64,000 nt of DNA from Tetracentron sinense (GCA_015143295.1 CM026567.1:11860416-11924415); one strand, 5' to 3'; positions 11,416 to 23,245 are shown, counted from the stretch's first letter. Program-made: numbers and translations. Notes: generated by a model not told the origin, from the letters alone.

Positions 11416-12074
11416 AAGGAATAAAACATAACATAACAATCACGAATAAAGAAAATGACTCCAAACGCGTACCTTGCACCACAACATCAGATGCAAGTGC
11501 ATCACCCTCTGTCAAAGCAAATACACGCCCCTGGTTCGCCTTGCGAGACTGAGGTGTAGACCGGGTAGTCTGAGATGACGCCTGATATGATCCTGCTAGG
11601 CGTGCTGGAGGCCTAATCTCCTGAGACTGGTCTGGTAAATGCCGGGTAGGCCAATCCTTGATCACGTGGCCCTGGCGACCACAGTGAAAACATCCACCCG
11701 ATGCTCTTCGACAATCTCCTGCCGGGTGCCTTCGGCTGCATGAAGTGCAGACCTCGTGTGTATAGGTCGGAGGGGCCGGAGGTGGAGCATACCTCACCAT
11801 CTGAGGTACGACTGGCCGTGGAGCTGGAAGAGCCTGAGGTCGCGGTGTCTGAGGCACATACTGCCGTGGAGCTGGAGGCGCATAAGATGGCCTCATCGGT
11901 GGTGCTGGCCACGCATACTGATAAGGGCCGGTACGAGCCCGCCTCTCTAGAGGTGCTGAACTACTGGTTTGGCCTCTTGCCAACTCCCTCTTCTTGGACA
12001 CCGCCTCAGAATTTGCCTCGATCAATAAGGCTTTGTCTACCACTTCCGGATAAGTAGCGTGCCTGAAAGCCGAT
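11416..12074 (-). pseudogene. Second gag fragment of the G1 family
   Basis: This 659-bp segment aligns without gaps by eye to 17265-17923: the C-terminal half of gag, the zinc-knuckle region and the first half of the intron, with few substitutions. It keeps CTSCSRRHPAGDC, where G1 has F as the last residue, but has W where G1 has the final C of the CCHC knuckle (GHVIKDW). It lies in the same strand and order as expected for a second interior joined to the G1 3' LTR. It is broken at both ends. Confidence 0.85.
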
Positions 12075-12138
12075 TATAAAGTAAAGAAGGGTCTACCGAT
12101 TATAAAGTAAGTAGCGTGCCTGAAAGCCTACTTTGCCC
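12075..12138. other. Junction filler with templated repeats
   Basis: This 64-bp stretch matches neither neighbour colinearly. It contains a second exact copy of a 20-bp string (12052-12071 and 12109-12128) and a second copy of ccgattataaagtaa (12070-12084 and 12096-12110). Such short templated copies are typical of end-joining repair of a double-strand break. Confidence 0.75.
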
Positions 12139-13753
12139 TAAAGCAGGAAACAATTCACGCTTATAAAGCAGGAATGATTCATATCATGACAATAAAGTAA
12201 AGCAATATAATTCATCATGTTTGCAATCATAAAAGCCGGTAAAACCCTTGAAATCTTGTGCACTTGACTTGACTGAAATTACCCTTTTTATGCTTGAAAC
12301 CTTGTCTACCGTGTCATGCGTGTCATGCTTGTATCATGCGTGTATCATGCTTGCTTGTTCTAAAAAGTAACCTACTTGTGAGGGAAGGGAGACCCTTCTT
12401 CCTAGAATGCTCATACTTGTCCTTCCACTTGTGAGATTCACTTGTGAGATGTCCTTGTGAGATGCACTTGCGAGGGAAGGGAGACCCTTCTTATGATATG
12501 TATGCACTTGCGAGGGAAGGGAGACCCTTCTTATGAAAATGCATGATTGTCTTGTCCTTGCGAAAAGCGAGATGAAACATATCGTAGGATATCCCCCACC
12601 TCTAAATCCCATTCTTGAAAACCTCGGTAATTCATGTCATGTATGCGTGCTCGTGAGGTCGTGTGCATACTTGCATTTAGAATTAAATATGGCATTGAGT
12701 AATTCATAACACATAACATCAATGATTTGAGCAATTTAGTATTCATATCATTTAGGGAAAGCGAATAATCACACTATCATGACCCTAGCAATTTCCATAA
12801 ACCTTAAACATGCAATCTCTTAATTTATCATTCATTTCATTCACCTTGGCATTTCATCAAACATGGTGCATTCATTATTTATTAACCCTACAACATGCTT
12901 TTCTAGGTGGGTTATGCTCACATCATACGTGTTTGTTCATTATGGATACAATGCCCTCCCCATTTCATTCATCAAGTCATTTCACACGGCATCCATTCGC
13001 CAATTCCGTCTTGAAGAAATGAGGGTAGCAAGAAGTACCGACCTTGAAGAAATGAGGAAGAAACCCCTTCCAAAAACGACCGTGTAGCTGCTGCCCTAGC
13101 TTGGATCACGAGCTCCTCGAATGCTTGAGCCTTGATCTTGAAGAAAACGGGCTTGGGGTTGATCTAGGGTCTTAACCCCTTTGTTTTCTCCCCAAATGAA
13201 AACCTAGGTTTGGGAACCCTTTCTCCTCTCTTCTAATCTCTCAAATCTTCTAAGTGTTGAGAATGAGCCCTAAAGGCTCGGGCGATCCTATATAAGAAAG
13301 GGTATAACACCCGAATGCCGAAAATGCCCTTAGTGAAAATTCTGCAAAACGTGAGGACCGAGCGATCGGTGTTTATGACCGATCGATCGGTGTTTATGAC
13401 CGATCGATCGGTTGCCTACCGAGCGATCGGTGTGTTGACCAAGCTCTCGACCAAAAATCAACTCTCTGTAAAATTTCTCCATACAAAAATCTTGACCAGT
13501 CGATAGCTACCGATCGATCGGTTTTGGACCGAGCGATCGGTTGCCTGCAGGTCCAGACTGTTTTGGCCATATCTTTTGACTCGCTCGTCGGATTTTGACG
13601 ATTCAACTTTCGTTGGGTTCGTACTTCGAAAAGGAACATTTCTGACGTTTCAGAATTTTCAATTTCTTCCTTATTTATTAATTGTACTACTTTAAAGGCA
13701 AAATGGCTATGAAATTGTCATGCATTAAATGTGAAAAGGTCCGGGGCTCTACA
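12139..13753 (-). mobile_element. 3' LTR of G1, 3' end deleted
   Basis: It matches 19408-21021 of the 5' LTR. It differs by scattered substitutions, one additional palindrome unit near 13380-13400, and loss of one unit corresponding to about 20776-20795. The part equivalent to 18912-19407 is missing. It ends at 13753 with ggggctctaca next to the PPT. Confidence 0.9.
13354..13547. repeat. U3 palindrome cluster, G1 3' LTR
   Basis: Six accgatcgatcggt or accgagcgatcggt motifs fall in two groups separated by the spacer ctctgtaaaatttctccatac. The block ttggccatatcttttgactc follows. Confidence 0.9.
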
Positions 13754-13769
13754 TCCTCCCCCCCTTACA
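13754..13769 (-). other. Polypurine tract of G1
   Basis: The minus strand reads GTAAGGGGGGGAGGA immediately before the LTR start TGTAGAGCC, after TTCGAGGACGAAATTT, a sequence that marks the end of the interior in plant gypsy elements. Confidence 0.9.
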
Positions 13770-13865
13770 AAAATTTCGTCCTCGAAATTTAGACGCTACT
13801 TGCATTACAACCAAAAAGAAAATTACAAGTCATATACAAACTGATACAAAAACTCATTCAAATAA

Positions 13866-16800
13866 TTATAGGTACTTCGCTTTGACTTCGGCTTCACGCT
13901 CCCATGTAGCTTCTTCCCGAGCATGGTGTTGCCATTGCACAAGAACCAAAGGGATTGTCTTGTTGCGAAGCACTTGATCTCTTCGATCCAAAATCTGAAC
14001 CGGCTTTTCAATCAAGGTGAGGTCCTCTCGAATCTCCAACGGTTCCAAGTCTATGACATGCGAAGGATCCGCAATGTACTTCCGAAGCATAGACACATGG
14101 AAAACGTTGTGAACTGCGGTCATGTGAGGTGGGAGAGCTACCCTGTAAGCAACCTCACCAACTCACGTGATAATCTCAAAAGGCCCAACATACCGAGGAC
14201 TGAGCTTGCCTCGCTTGCCAAATCTCATGATCCCTTTGCTAGGAGATACTTTCACAAAAACTTGATCCCCTACTTGAAATTCCAAGTCCCTACGGCACGT
14301 GTCCGCATAACTTTTCTGGCGATCTTGAGCGGCTTTCAATCGATCCCGAATGATCTTAACTGTGTTTGCAGTTTGCTCAATCAACTCCGGACCAAGTACT
14401 TTCCTTTCTCCTACCTCATCCCAATAGAGAGGAGACCTACAACTTCGCCCATACAAGGCCTCAAATGGTGCCATTTGGATACTTGCCTGATAGCTGTTAT
14501 TATAGGCGAATTCAACCAAAGGCAAGTGCTCTTCCCAACTGCCTCTGAAATCCAACATACAAGCCCGAAGCATGTCTTCAATGACTTGGTTCACTCTCTC
14601 GGTTTGTCCATCCGTCTGTGGATGAAAAGCAGTGCTGAAATCAAGTCGGGAACCCATAGCCTCTTGGAAACTTTTCCAAAATCTTTACGTGAATCTTGGA
14701 TCCCGATCCGACACAATACTAACGGGCACTCCGTGCAACCTCACCACTTCCTTGATGTATAGAGCGGCCAACTGGCTAGAGTTGAAAGTAGTTCGGTAGG
14801 GTAGGAAGTGCGCAGACTTCGTCAGACGGTCTACTACAACCCAAATTGCATCTGAGCCCTTTGCCGTTTTTGGCAAGCCAACTGTGAAATCCATGGATAT
14901 GTTCTCCCATTTCCACTCGGGAATAGGAAGAGAATGCAATAGACCGGCGGGTCGCATGTGTTCTGCTTTCACCTGTTGGCACACTAAGCACCGTGCCACA
15001 TATTCTGCAACATTCCTCTTCATACTCCGCCACCAAAAGTGACTCTTGAGGTTCCAGTACATCTTTGTACCCCCATGATGCACTGTGTACTTCAAACGAT
15101 GTGCTTCGTCCATGATCTCTCGTCGAAGATCTGCATTGGCCGGAACACACAGCCTTCCTTTGAATGTGATAGCACCTCGGCTAGTGAGAGAAAAGTCTTC
15201 ACTACCCTTGGCAACTTCCTTGTCCCAATAAGCCAACAGTTCAGCATCCGCGGCTTGGTATTCTTTGATCAAATCTATAATGTATGGCCGAACCGTGACA
15301 TTTGCCAAGATAAGACTATGGACAGAGTCATTCACACTGATGTCCAGATTTTCCAAATCTTCAAGTAGCTTCCATTCTTGCACCAACATGTGTGCTAATA
15401 ACCCCGGAGGTCTTCTACTCAAAGCATCGGCCACTACATTCGCTTTACCTGGGTGGTACTGAATGGTACAGTCATAGTCTTTCAAAAATTCCATCCAACA
15501 CCGTTGCCTTAGATTCAGCTCCTTTTGGGAGAAGAGATACTTGAGACTCTTGTGATCCGTGAACACATATAACTCCACCCCATAAAGGTAATGACGCCAA
15601 ATCTTGAGTGCAAACACGACCGCCGCAAGCTCCAAGTCGTGCGTGGGATAATTCTTCTCATGCTCCTTTAATTGCCTTGATGCATAGGCAATGACTTTCT
15701 TGTGCTGCATGAGTACACACCCAAGTCCAACGTGTGAGGCATCACTATACACCTCATACCCATAAGGTCCAGATGGCACAGTAAGGACAGGGGCTGTAGT
15801 AAGCCTCTTCTTCAGTTCCGTGAAACTGATCTCGCACTTATCACTCCATACAAACTTGGCATTCTTCCTTGTCAGGTAAGTGAGCGGTGCTGCAAGGCTA
15901 GAGTAACCCTCTATGAATCTCCTGTAGTAGCCTGCCAACCCAAGAAAGCTGCGTATCTCGGTAACACTCTTGGGCCTCGCCCAACTCATAACTGCTTCGA
16001 TCTTCTTTGGATCTACCGAGATACCTTCTGCAGAAACAACGTGGCCTAGGAATGCCATCTCTTCCAACCAAAACTCACACTTGCTAAGTTTGGCGTATAG
16101 CTTGTGCTCTCTTAGCATTTCCAAAGCAAGGCGTAGGTCGCGTGTGTGATCTTCCCGTGTCTGGGAATAGACCAAAATGTCATCAACAAATACAATCACG
16201 CACCTATCAAGATATGGCCAGAACACCCGGTTCATCAAATCCATAAAGGCTGCCGGCGCATTCGTGAGTCCAAAAGGCATCACCAAGAACTCGTAGTGTC
16301 CATACCGAGTCCTGAAAGCAGTTTTGGGAATATCTTCCACCTTAATCTTCAACTGGTGATAACCCGATCGAAGGTCTATCTTTGAGAAAAATCTCGCTCC
16401 CTTCAACTGATCGAACAAATCATCAATTCTAGGCAATGGATACCTATTCTTTATAGTGACCTTGTTCAATTGCCGGTAATCGACGCACATCCGCATCGAA
16501 CCATCTTTCTTCTTAACAAACAACACCGGGGCACCCCACGGTGAGACACTTGGTCGAATGAAACCAAGGCCTTGTAATTCCTCCAACTGAGTCTTCAACT
16601 CCCTGAGTTCTACCGAGGCCATTCTATACGGAGCCCGAGAGATGGGAGCTGTGCCTGGTGTATGCTCAATCACAAACTCAATCTCCCTGTCTGGAGGTAA
16701 TCCTGGCAACTCCTCTGGAAATACATCCAGTAATTTACTCACGACCGGAATAGTCGAAGAGTCCTTTGCCTCGAGGTTCGCTAAGCTCAATGCCGCAAAA

Positions 16801-17179
16801 CGAGCGATATCTCTACTTTTTAACCCCCGAAAGTGAAATGGTTTTCCTTCTACCGGCTTGAAGAGTACCATCTTCTCAAAGCAAGCTACATGCCCATGAT
16901 GTGCTGCTAACCAATCCATTCCCAATATAACATCAAAGTCTTGGAATCCAAGGACGATGAGATCAACCGCCAACTCGTGGCTTCCAACTTGGGCCACACT
17001 ATTTCTATACACTTTATCTGCCAATACTGTTTGGCCGAGAGGAGTCAAAATGGCTAACTCCGGTTTTAGCTGACTAGGCTCCACAGAAAAGCCTTCTGAA
17101 AAACTCGGCGAGACAAACGAATGAGTAGACCCGGTATCAATCAATACTCGAGCCAAATACTCATTGACCAGTAGGGTTC
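13866..17179 (-). pseudogene. pol: G1 pol exon: protease, RT, RNase H, integrase, chromodomain
   Basis: The frame continues from gag across the intron and ends at 13866. Protease has DTGSTHSF (near 17131). RT has [18 protein letters not shown] and the catalytic FVDD (near 16185). RNase H has YSDAS and [12 protein letters not shown]. Integrase has a HHCC zinc site ending CLVC (near 14985), then D (SMDF), D (SDRDPRF) and E (DGQTERVNQ). A GPF module and a chromodomain-like tail (HAREEATWERE) follow. There are two in-frame stops: TAA at 14685-14687 after DPRFT and TGA at about 14163 after GPFEIIT. No frameshift is seen. No ATG lies between the upstream stop in the intron and the protease, so expression needs splicing. 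The product would copy and integrate element RNA; with these stops it is inactive. Confidence 0.93.
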
Positions 17180-17321
17180 CTGAAATTTTAACTAGTTACG
17201 TCAATTCAAGCATCAACAGTGTATACACATAGGTATATACATATAGCATACCAAGTACGTACACAAGGAATAAAACATAACATAACAATCACGAATAAAG
17301 AAAATGACTCCAAACGCGTAC
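17180..17321 (-). other. Spliceosomal intron between gag and protease (G1)
   Basis: On the minus strand GTGCAAG|GTACGCG begins and TTAAAATTTCAG|GAACC ends a 142-bp segment. Joining the exons gives [20 protein letters not shown] in one frame. Unspliced, gag ends at a stop inside the intron (17206-17208) after a tail of about 38 residues. The second gypsy element (49098-49233) has the same split at the same codon phase. Confidence 0.8.
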
Positions 17322-18561
17322 CTTGCACCACATCATCAGATGCAAGTGCATCACCCTCTGTCAAAGCAAATACACGCCCCTGGTTCGCCTGGCGAGACTG
17401 AGGTGTAGACCGGGTAGTCTGAGATGACGCCTGATATGATCCTGCTAGGCGTGCTGGTGGCCTAATCCCCTGAGACTGGCCTGGTAAATGCCGGGTAGGG
17501 CAATCCTTGATCACGTGGCCCTGGCGACCACAGTGAAAACATCCACCCGATGCTCTTCGAAAATCTCCTGCCGGGTGCCTTCGGCTGCATGAAGTGCAGA
17601 CCTCGTGTGTATAGGTCGGAGGGGCCGGAGGTGGAGCATACCTCACCATCTGAGGTACAACTGGCCGTGGAGCTGGAAGAGCCTGAGGTCGCGGTGCCTG
17701 AGGCACATACTGCCGTGGAGCTGGAGGCGCATAAGATGGCCTCATCGGTGGTGCTGGCCACGCATACTGATAAGGGCCGGTACGAGCCCGCCTCTCTAGA
17801 GGTGCTGAACTACTGGCTTGGCCTCTTGCCAACTCCCTCTTCTTGGACACCGCCTCAGAATTTGCCTCGATCAATAAGGCTTTGTCTACCACTTCCGGAT
17901 AAGTAGCGTGCCTGAAAGCCGATACTTTCTCCATAATAACATCCTTGAGCCCTTGCTCAAATCTCCTCGCCTTCCTTGCCTCAGTAGCCACCATGTGAGG
18001 CGCAAATCTAGAGAGCTCCGAGAACTTAGCTTCATATTGTGCTACTGACATCGAACCTTGCTCAAGGTTGATGACTTCTCTCTTTTTCCTTTCCCATGCT
18101 CCGATCGGAAAGTACTTCTTATAAAAAGTGTCCTCGAACTCCTCCCAAGTCCAAGGTTGACCCTGCATGGTCAAATCTCGCATCCTCAATGCGGACAACC
18201 ACCAATGGTGGGCTTCGCTCTCTAGCATGAAAACTGCCCATGCTACTCTATCCTCCTCTGTAGGCGAGAGGACCACAAAGATCTTCTCCATCTGGAGGAT
18301 CTATGCCTCAGCAGCAAGAGGGTCCACACTCCCATGTGGAGGCCTCAATCTCCTGAATGCCTCAACTCCAGCTATACGATGTACTGGAGCTGCGGGAGGT
18401 GGAGTAGGTGCCGCCGATGGTATAGCTTGCCGAGCCGCCAGTATGGCGAGTGTCTCAGCAATAGAGCCTAAGACCTGGGAGAGGTCCGGCTGCTCATCCT
18501 CATCTCTGGAAGAAGATGAAGCTCTGGTGTGTGGTCCACGACCCCGTGTGCCCCGCCTCAT
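17322..18561 (-). pseudogene. gag: G1 gag with one premature stop
   Basis: It starts at ATG 18561 (MRRGTRGRG), 335 bp from the PBS, and runs 413 codons to the splice site. An N-terminal linker is followed by the capsid-like core (AHHWWLSALRMRD, TWEEFEDTFYKKYFP, YEAKFSELSRFAPH), a basic and proline-rich stretch, and an intact CCHC knuckle (CFHCGRQGHVIKDC). A second, degenerate knuckle precedes it (CTSCSRRHPAGDF). A TAG at 18301-18303 sits where the related G2 gag has W (AESWIMQLEK), i.e. TGG to TAG. Gag would package element RNA in cytoplasmic particles. Apart from the stop it is well preserved. Confidence 0.9.
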
Positions 18562-18895
18562 GACTAAAGTCCTGAGAACAATAGCACCACATGAGTCTCA
18601 CTTGAAACCACAATTTATCGCATTTCCATTTCACAATAATTCAAGTGGCATTATGTGTATAATATAATACATCGCATTAAGTCATCAGAGTATTTATAAT
18701 ATTATACTTTGGTGTTATAGCGTTCCTAAGACTCGTACTTGATTGAAACAACCATTTGACTAAGACTAAAGTTTAGTCTTACACTTGGATCAAGACTCTC
18801 TCCCGACTTACTTTCTTCCTAACTTGTTTCCTGACATATGCTCTTGTCAAGCCGTGGTATAAGATTCTAAATGACCCTAAAGACCTAAAGCCTAA

Positions 18896-18907
18896 GCTCT
18901 GATACCA
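18896..18907 (-). other. Primer-binding site of G1
   Basis: The minus strand reads TGGTATCAGAGC, complementary to initiator tRNA-Met, four bases from the 5' LTR end at 18912. Confidence 0.92.
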
Positions 18908-20558
18908 CTTCTGTCACGACCCAAAACCCACCCTAAGAGTTAGAGTGAACTTTGGACGACTAATCATGGCTTACATGACTTGCTTGACAAACCAACCTGC
19001 AAAAACCCACGGAGCATATACAATAGTGGATGACAGCGGAAACATAACTATAAAACACAGCGGAAGTCTAACAACCTCTAAGTATATACACATGGTCCAA
19101 GTTTAATACAAAGAAATCAAAACAAAGAAAGTGCGGACATGCCCGCCAAAATACATGGATATAATCACTCATGCTCACCCACAGCTAATCCCCTCAGAAT
19201 CTAATACCACCTACTGATAACCCTCTACGGGAGGTTCCTCCAAAGGCTCCTCGACGCACTCCTCCTCCACCCATGGACCAGGAGCACAAACATCAAATGG
19301 AGCAGCAGCTCCCTCAGAACCTGCCGACATAAGAAGTACGGCTGAGCATGGAATACTTAGCGGGTACCAAGCACTAACCAACAGTCATAGCATACGTATA
19401 GCATACATAAAGCAGGAAACAATTCACGCTTATAAAGCAGGAATGCTTCATATCATGACAATAAATTAAAGCAATATAATTCATCATGTTTGCAATCATA
19501 AAAGCCGGTAAAACCCTTGAAATCTTGTGCACTTGACTTGACTGAAATTACCCTTTTTATGCTTGAAACCTTGTCTACCGTGTCATGCGTGTCATGCTTG
19601 TATCATGCGTGTATCATGCTTGCTTGTTCTGAAAAGTAACCTACTTGTGAGGGAAGGGAGACCCTTCTTCCTAGAATGCTCATGCTTGTCCTTCCACTTG
19701 TGAGATTCACTTGTGAGATGTCCTTGTGAGATGCACTTGCGAGGGAAGGGAGACCCTTCTTATGATATGTATGCACTTGCGAGGGAAGGGAGACCCTTCT
19801 TATGAAAATGCATGATTGTCTTGTCCTTGCGAAAAGCGAGGTGAAACATATCGTAGGATATCCCCCACCTCTAAATCCCATTCTTGAAAACCTCGGTAAT
19901 TCATGTCATGTATGCGTGCTCGTGAGGTCGTGTGCATACTTGCATTTAGAATTAAATATGGCATTGAGTAATTCATAACACATAACATCAATGATTTGAG
20001 CAATTTAGTATTCATATCATTTAGGGAAAGCGAATAATCACACTATCATGACCCTAGCAATTTCCATAAACCTTAAACATGCAATCTCTTAATTTATCAT
20101 TCATTTCATTCACCTTGGCATTTCATCAAACATGGTGCATTCATTATTTATTAACCCTACAACATGCTTTTCTAGGTGGGTTATGCTCACATCATACGTG
20201 TTTGTTCATTATGGATACAATGCCCTCCCCATTTCATTCATCACGTCATTTCACACGGCATCCATTCGCCAATTCCGTCTTGAAGAAATGAGGGTAGCAA
20301 GAAGTACCGACCTTGAAGAAATGAGGAAGAAACCCCTTCCAAAAACGACCGTGTAGCTGCTACCCTAGCTTGGATCACGAGCTCCTCGAATGCTTGAGCC
20401 TTGATCTTGAAGAAAACGGGCTTGGGGTTGATCTAGGGTCTTAACCCCTTTGATTTCTCCCCAAATGAAAACCTAGGTTTGGGAACCCTTTCTCCTCTCT
20501 TCTAATCTCTCAAATCTTCTAAGTGTTGAGAATGAGCCCTAAAGGCTCGGGCGATCCT

Positions 20559-20568
20559 ATATAAGAAA
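20559..20568 (-). promoter_or_regulatory. TATA box of the G1 5' LTR
   Basis: CTTATATAGG on the minus strand lies about 460 bp into the LTR, after the palindrome cluster and ahead of a CT-rich leader. The same arrangement recurs in B (39070), G2 (45195, 52288) and S1 (22738). Confidence 0.65.
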
Positions 20569-20624
20569 GGGTATAACACCCGAATGCCGAAAATGCCCTT
20601 AGTGAAAATTCTGCAAAACGCGAG

Positions 20625-20812
20625 GACCGAGCGATCGGTGTTTATGACCGATCGATCGGTTGCCTACCGAGCGATCGGTGTGTTGACCGAGCTCTCGACC
20701 AAAAATCAACTCTCTGTAAAATTTCTCCATACAAAAATCTTGACCAGTCGATAGCTACCGATCGATCGGTTTTGGACCGATCGATCGCTCTATGGACCGA
20801 GCGATCGGTTGC
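20625..20812. repeat. U3 palindrome cluster, G1 5' LTR
   Basis: Six gatcgatcgg-type motifs fall in two groups around the spacer ctctgtaaaatttctccatac, then the block ttggccatatcttttgactc. Confidence 0.9.
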
Positions 20813-21391
20813 CTGCAAGTCCAGACTGTTTTGGCCATATCTTTTGACTCGCTCATCGGATTTTGACGATTCAACTTGTGTTGGGTTCGTACTTCGAAAA
20901 TGAATATTTCTGACATTTCGAAATTTTCAATTTCTTCCTTATTTATTAATTGTACTACTTTAAAGGCAAAATGGCTATGAAAGTGTCATGCATTAAATGT
21001 GAAAAGGTCCGGGGCTCTACATAGGTACATCCCAATAGAGGTTGGATTAAGTGTTGTACTATCAGATGTGTTGTGTCTAATAGGATTTGATGTCAGATGT
21101 GTTGTGTTAGACAAGATTTGATGTCAGATATATTGTGTCTGACATGATTTGATGTCAAAGGTGTTTTACCTAACAGAGTTATACTGATAGATGTGTATTG
21201 CCTAACAGAGTTGTATTGTCAAAGGTATTTCCTGGTAATCAGATGAGTGCTCTTGGTATGTCAGATGTGTGATTCTTAATGTGATAGATGTGTTATTGGT
21301 TATATTGCCTAACAAGGATGTTATTGTCAGATGTGTTCCTGGTAGTCATGTGTTTCTTGATGGTCAGGTGTTTCCTGTTAGTCAGAGGTGC

Positions 21392-23245
21392 TGTTATGAC
21401 CCAAAATACCCCCTAGGAGTTAGGGATACTTTAGCCCGAGACCGTCGTATCATACGTCTCATATGATACATAAGGCACACGTACAACCTATTAGAGTACA
21501 CAGACATACATAGCGGAAACGAATTTAAAACACATAGCAGAAGCAACTTACAATAATGACTCCTATCGATTAGTTCAAGTTTGAACCAACAAAATACACA
21601 TATATATATCCAAACTGTGGAGTGGACAAGTCCCACTCTCACTCAACAAAATCAAGTATCATCTCCTTCTAACATGGTCAACAGAAGTCAAAGTCATGAC
21701 GCCTATCTAGTGAGCCGTCATGTCATCCTGGTAGTGGTCTATAGAAGGCTCTGGGTCGTAGTACTCTTCCTCTACCTAAGGATCCATACCACATAAGTCA
21801 AAAGGAACCCGAGCACCTGCCAATGATAACAAATATCGACTGAGCGTGGAATACTCAGCGTATACATACTACTAACAATAAGCAATAAAATCATGGAGCA
21901 TGCGACACTTGGAGACTGAAATCCTTAAAACATATCGAAGTGTAGAAACCGTGAAATGGCACATATGATGAAATTCGAAACCAAAACCATGTGAGTCTTG
22001 TGATAATCGTAGCCTTGTGAGTTCTTTGAGTTAAATCCATAGAGTTCCTTAGAGTCATTTATGATCCATAGAGACGTAGAGCAAATACCGTAGAGCAAAA
22101 CCATAGAGATCTTAGAACAATTACATTTGTAATCCTTAGAGCTTATGAACCAATCTTAGACATTATCATAGAGTTCTTGTGAGTTTAATATAATCCTTGG
22201 AGCTTGTGAACCGATCTTAGACAATATCATGGAGTTTCTTAAAAATCATCGAGTGAGGCCTTTACTAAAAACCTTTTCTAGAACTTTGAGAAATCCATGG
22301 AAAAACCCCGGTTCATATGAGACATGTGAACATATGAGAAAATAACACATTTAAACACCAAAAACCCTTAGAGGCATTAAACCAAACACATAGAGTGCAT
22401 AATAGTGATAGCTTACATCCAAGTATAAAAACAACCTCACACTCCATATTAAATCAAGATTTATAGTATATAATAAGAAGAACATAGTATGGTAACTAGC
22501 ATCATCATAAGATTGGTAGTAGAATGTATCTACCTTGGTAAAATGAATGACTTTGATTCCAAGGGCTTGGAACACGTGAGAACTTCGAGTTCCTTGTTAA
22601 GAAACACCAAAGAAGGGAAGATTTGATCTTCTCTTCAAGCTTGAGCAACTCCCTTAGCTTTCTCCTTCTTCTTCCTCTCAAAAGCCTCTCAAAATAAGCC
22701 TCAAGGTTTTCTGAAACCCTAAGGCACAAACTGAGCCTTTTATAGGCAAAGGGGTGATGGTTAAAGACTTAAAAACCCTTAATGAAGAAAATCTGCGTAT
22801 AACCGATCGATCGGTGGTCGAGACCGAGCGATCGGTGGTCGAGACCGAGCGATCGATGGCTTACCGAGCGATCGGTGATTTCGACCGAGAGATCAGTTGA
22901 AAACACCCAATCTAGAATTTTTTCCCATACAAAATAGTTAACCAGTCGACAGATACCAAGCGATCGGTAGATGACCAGTCAATCTGTGTTATCACCGAGC
23001 GATCGGTGCTCCCCTGTTTTGCTACAAAACCTTTTTTTTCCTACTACTTGGACCTTCTCCAATCCAATTACAATACCTTATACACTCAAAACACACTCCT
23101 CTAGGTTATATATATCCATCAACATGTGTACACTATATATCCAAACATTTTCATAAATCATAAACCCACAAGTGTAGGAGACCACACTTGAACACTATTC
23201 ACACACTATTCACTACTTAGTGAAATGAAAATTCAGGGTTCTACA
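21392..23245 (-). mobile_element. Solo gypsy LTR S1, TSD ggtgc
   Basis: It starts tgttatgaccc and ends ggttctaca, with ggtgc at 21387-21391 and 23246-23250. Removing it restores cagaggtgcgtcc, a string also present uninterrupted near 23487. It is close to the G2 LTRs in length and sequence. TATA-like TATAAAAGG on the minus strand lies near 22738. The R/U5 part has catagag-type repeats (about 22010-22250). Confidence 0.92.
22800..23012. repeat. U3 palindrome cluster, S1
   Basis: accgatcgatcggt and accgagcgatcggt motifs lie either side of the spacer tagaattttttcccatacaaa, with a ccagtcgaca variant. Confidence 0.85.

Larger units (their letters stand above)
12139..21021 (-). mobile_element. Ty3/gypsy element G1 (Tekay/Del-like chromovirus), nearly intact
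   Basis: The order on the minus strand is 5' LTR (21021-18912), PBS, gag, intron, protease-RT-RNaseH-integrase-chromodomain, PPT, 3' LTR (13753-12139). The LTRs are nearly identical by eye, so insertion is recent relative to G2. The 3' LTR lacks its last ~500 bp. Insertion was into the 5' LTR of element E; the right flank is taggt and no left duplication can be found because of the rearrangement. Confidence 0.9.
18912..21021 (-). mobile_element. 5' LTR of G1 (2110 bp)
   Basis: It runs from tgtcacgaccc to ggggctctaca on the plus strand. In the element's sense direction it has a U3 with a palindrome cluster (20625-20812), a TATA box near 20559, then about 1.6 kb of R/U5. That transcribed part holds the catatc palindrome (about 19845), hairpins of the form gaaggg-aga-cccttc (19651-19801), and the conserved double hairpin (19323-19361). 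Confidence 0.92.

Noticed and set aside
13315-13506. Reading frame with repeated TDRSV-type peptide
   Set aside because: It is the translation of U3 palindromes (gaccgatcgatcggt) in the G1 LTR. The same happens at 29329, 29391, 40666 and 60571. There is no sign of coding selection.
13923-14762. 279-residue plus-strand frame
   Set aside because: It is antisense to the integrase and chromodomain part of G1 pol. The minus-strand frame carries the conserved motifs.
17206-17320. Hydrophobic C-terminal tail of G1 gag (SFSLFVIVMLCFIP) as a membrane segment
   Set aside because: It is encoded by the intron, and the corresponding read-through in G2 has a different sequence and length.
18896-18907. 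tRNA gene
   Set aside because: Only the 12-base complement of the initiator tRNA-Met 3' end is present, as expected for a retrotransposon primer site. The same applies at 8160, 24496, 50877 and 55266.
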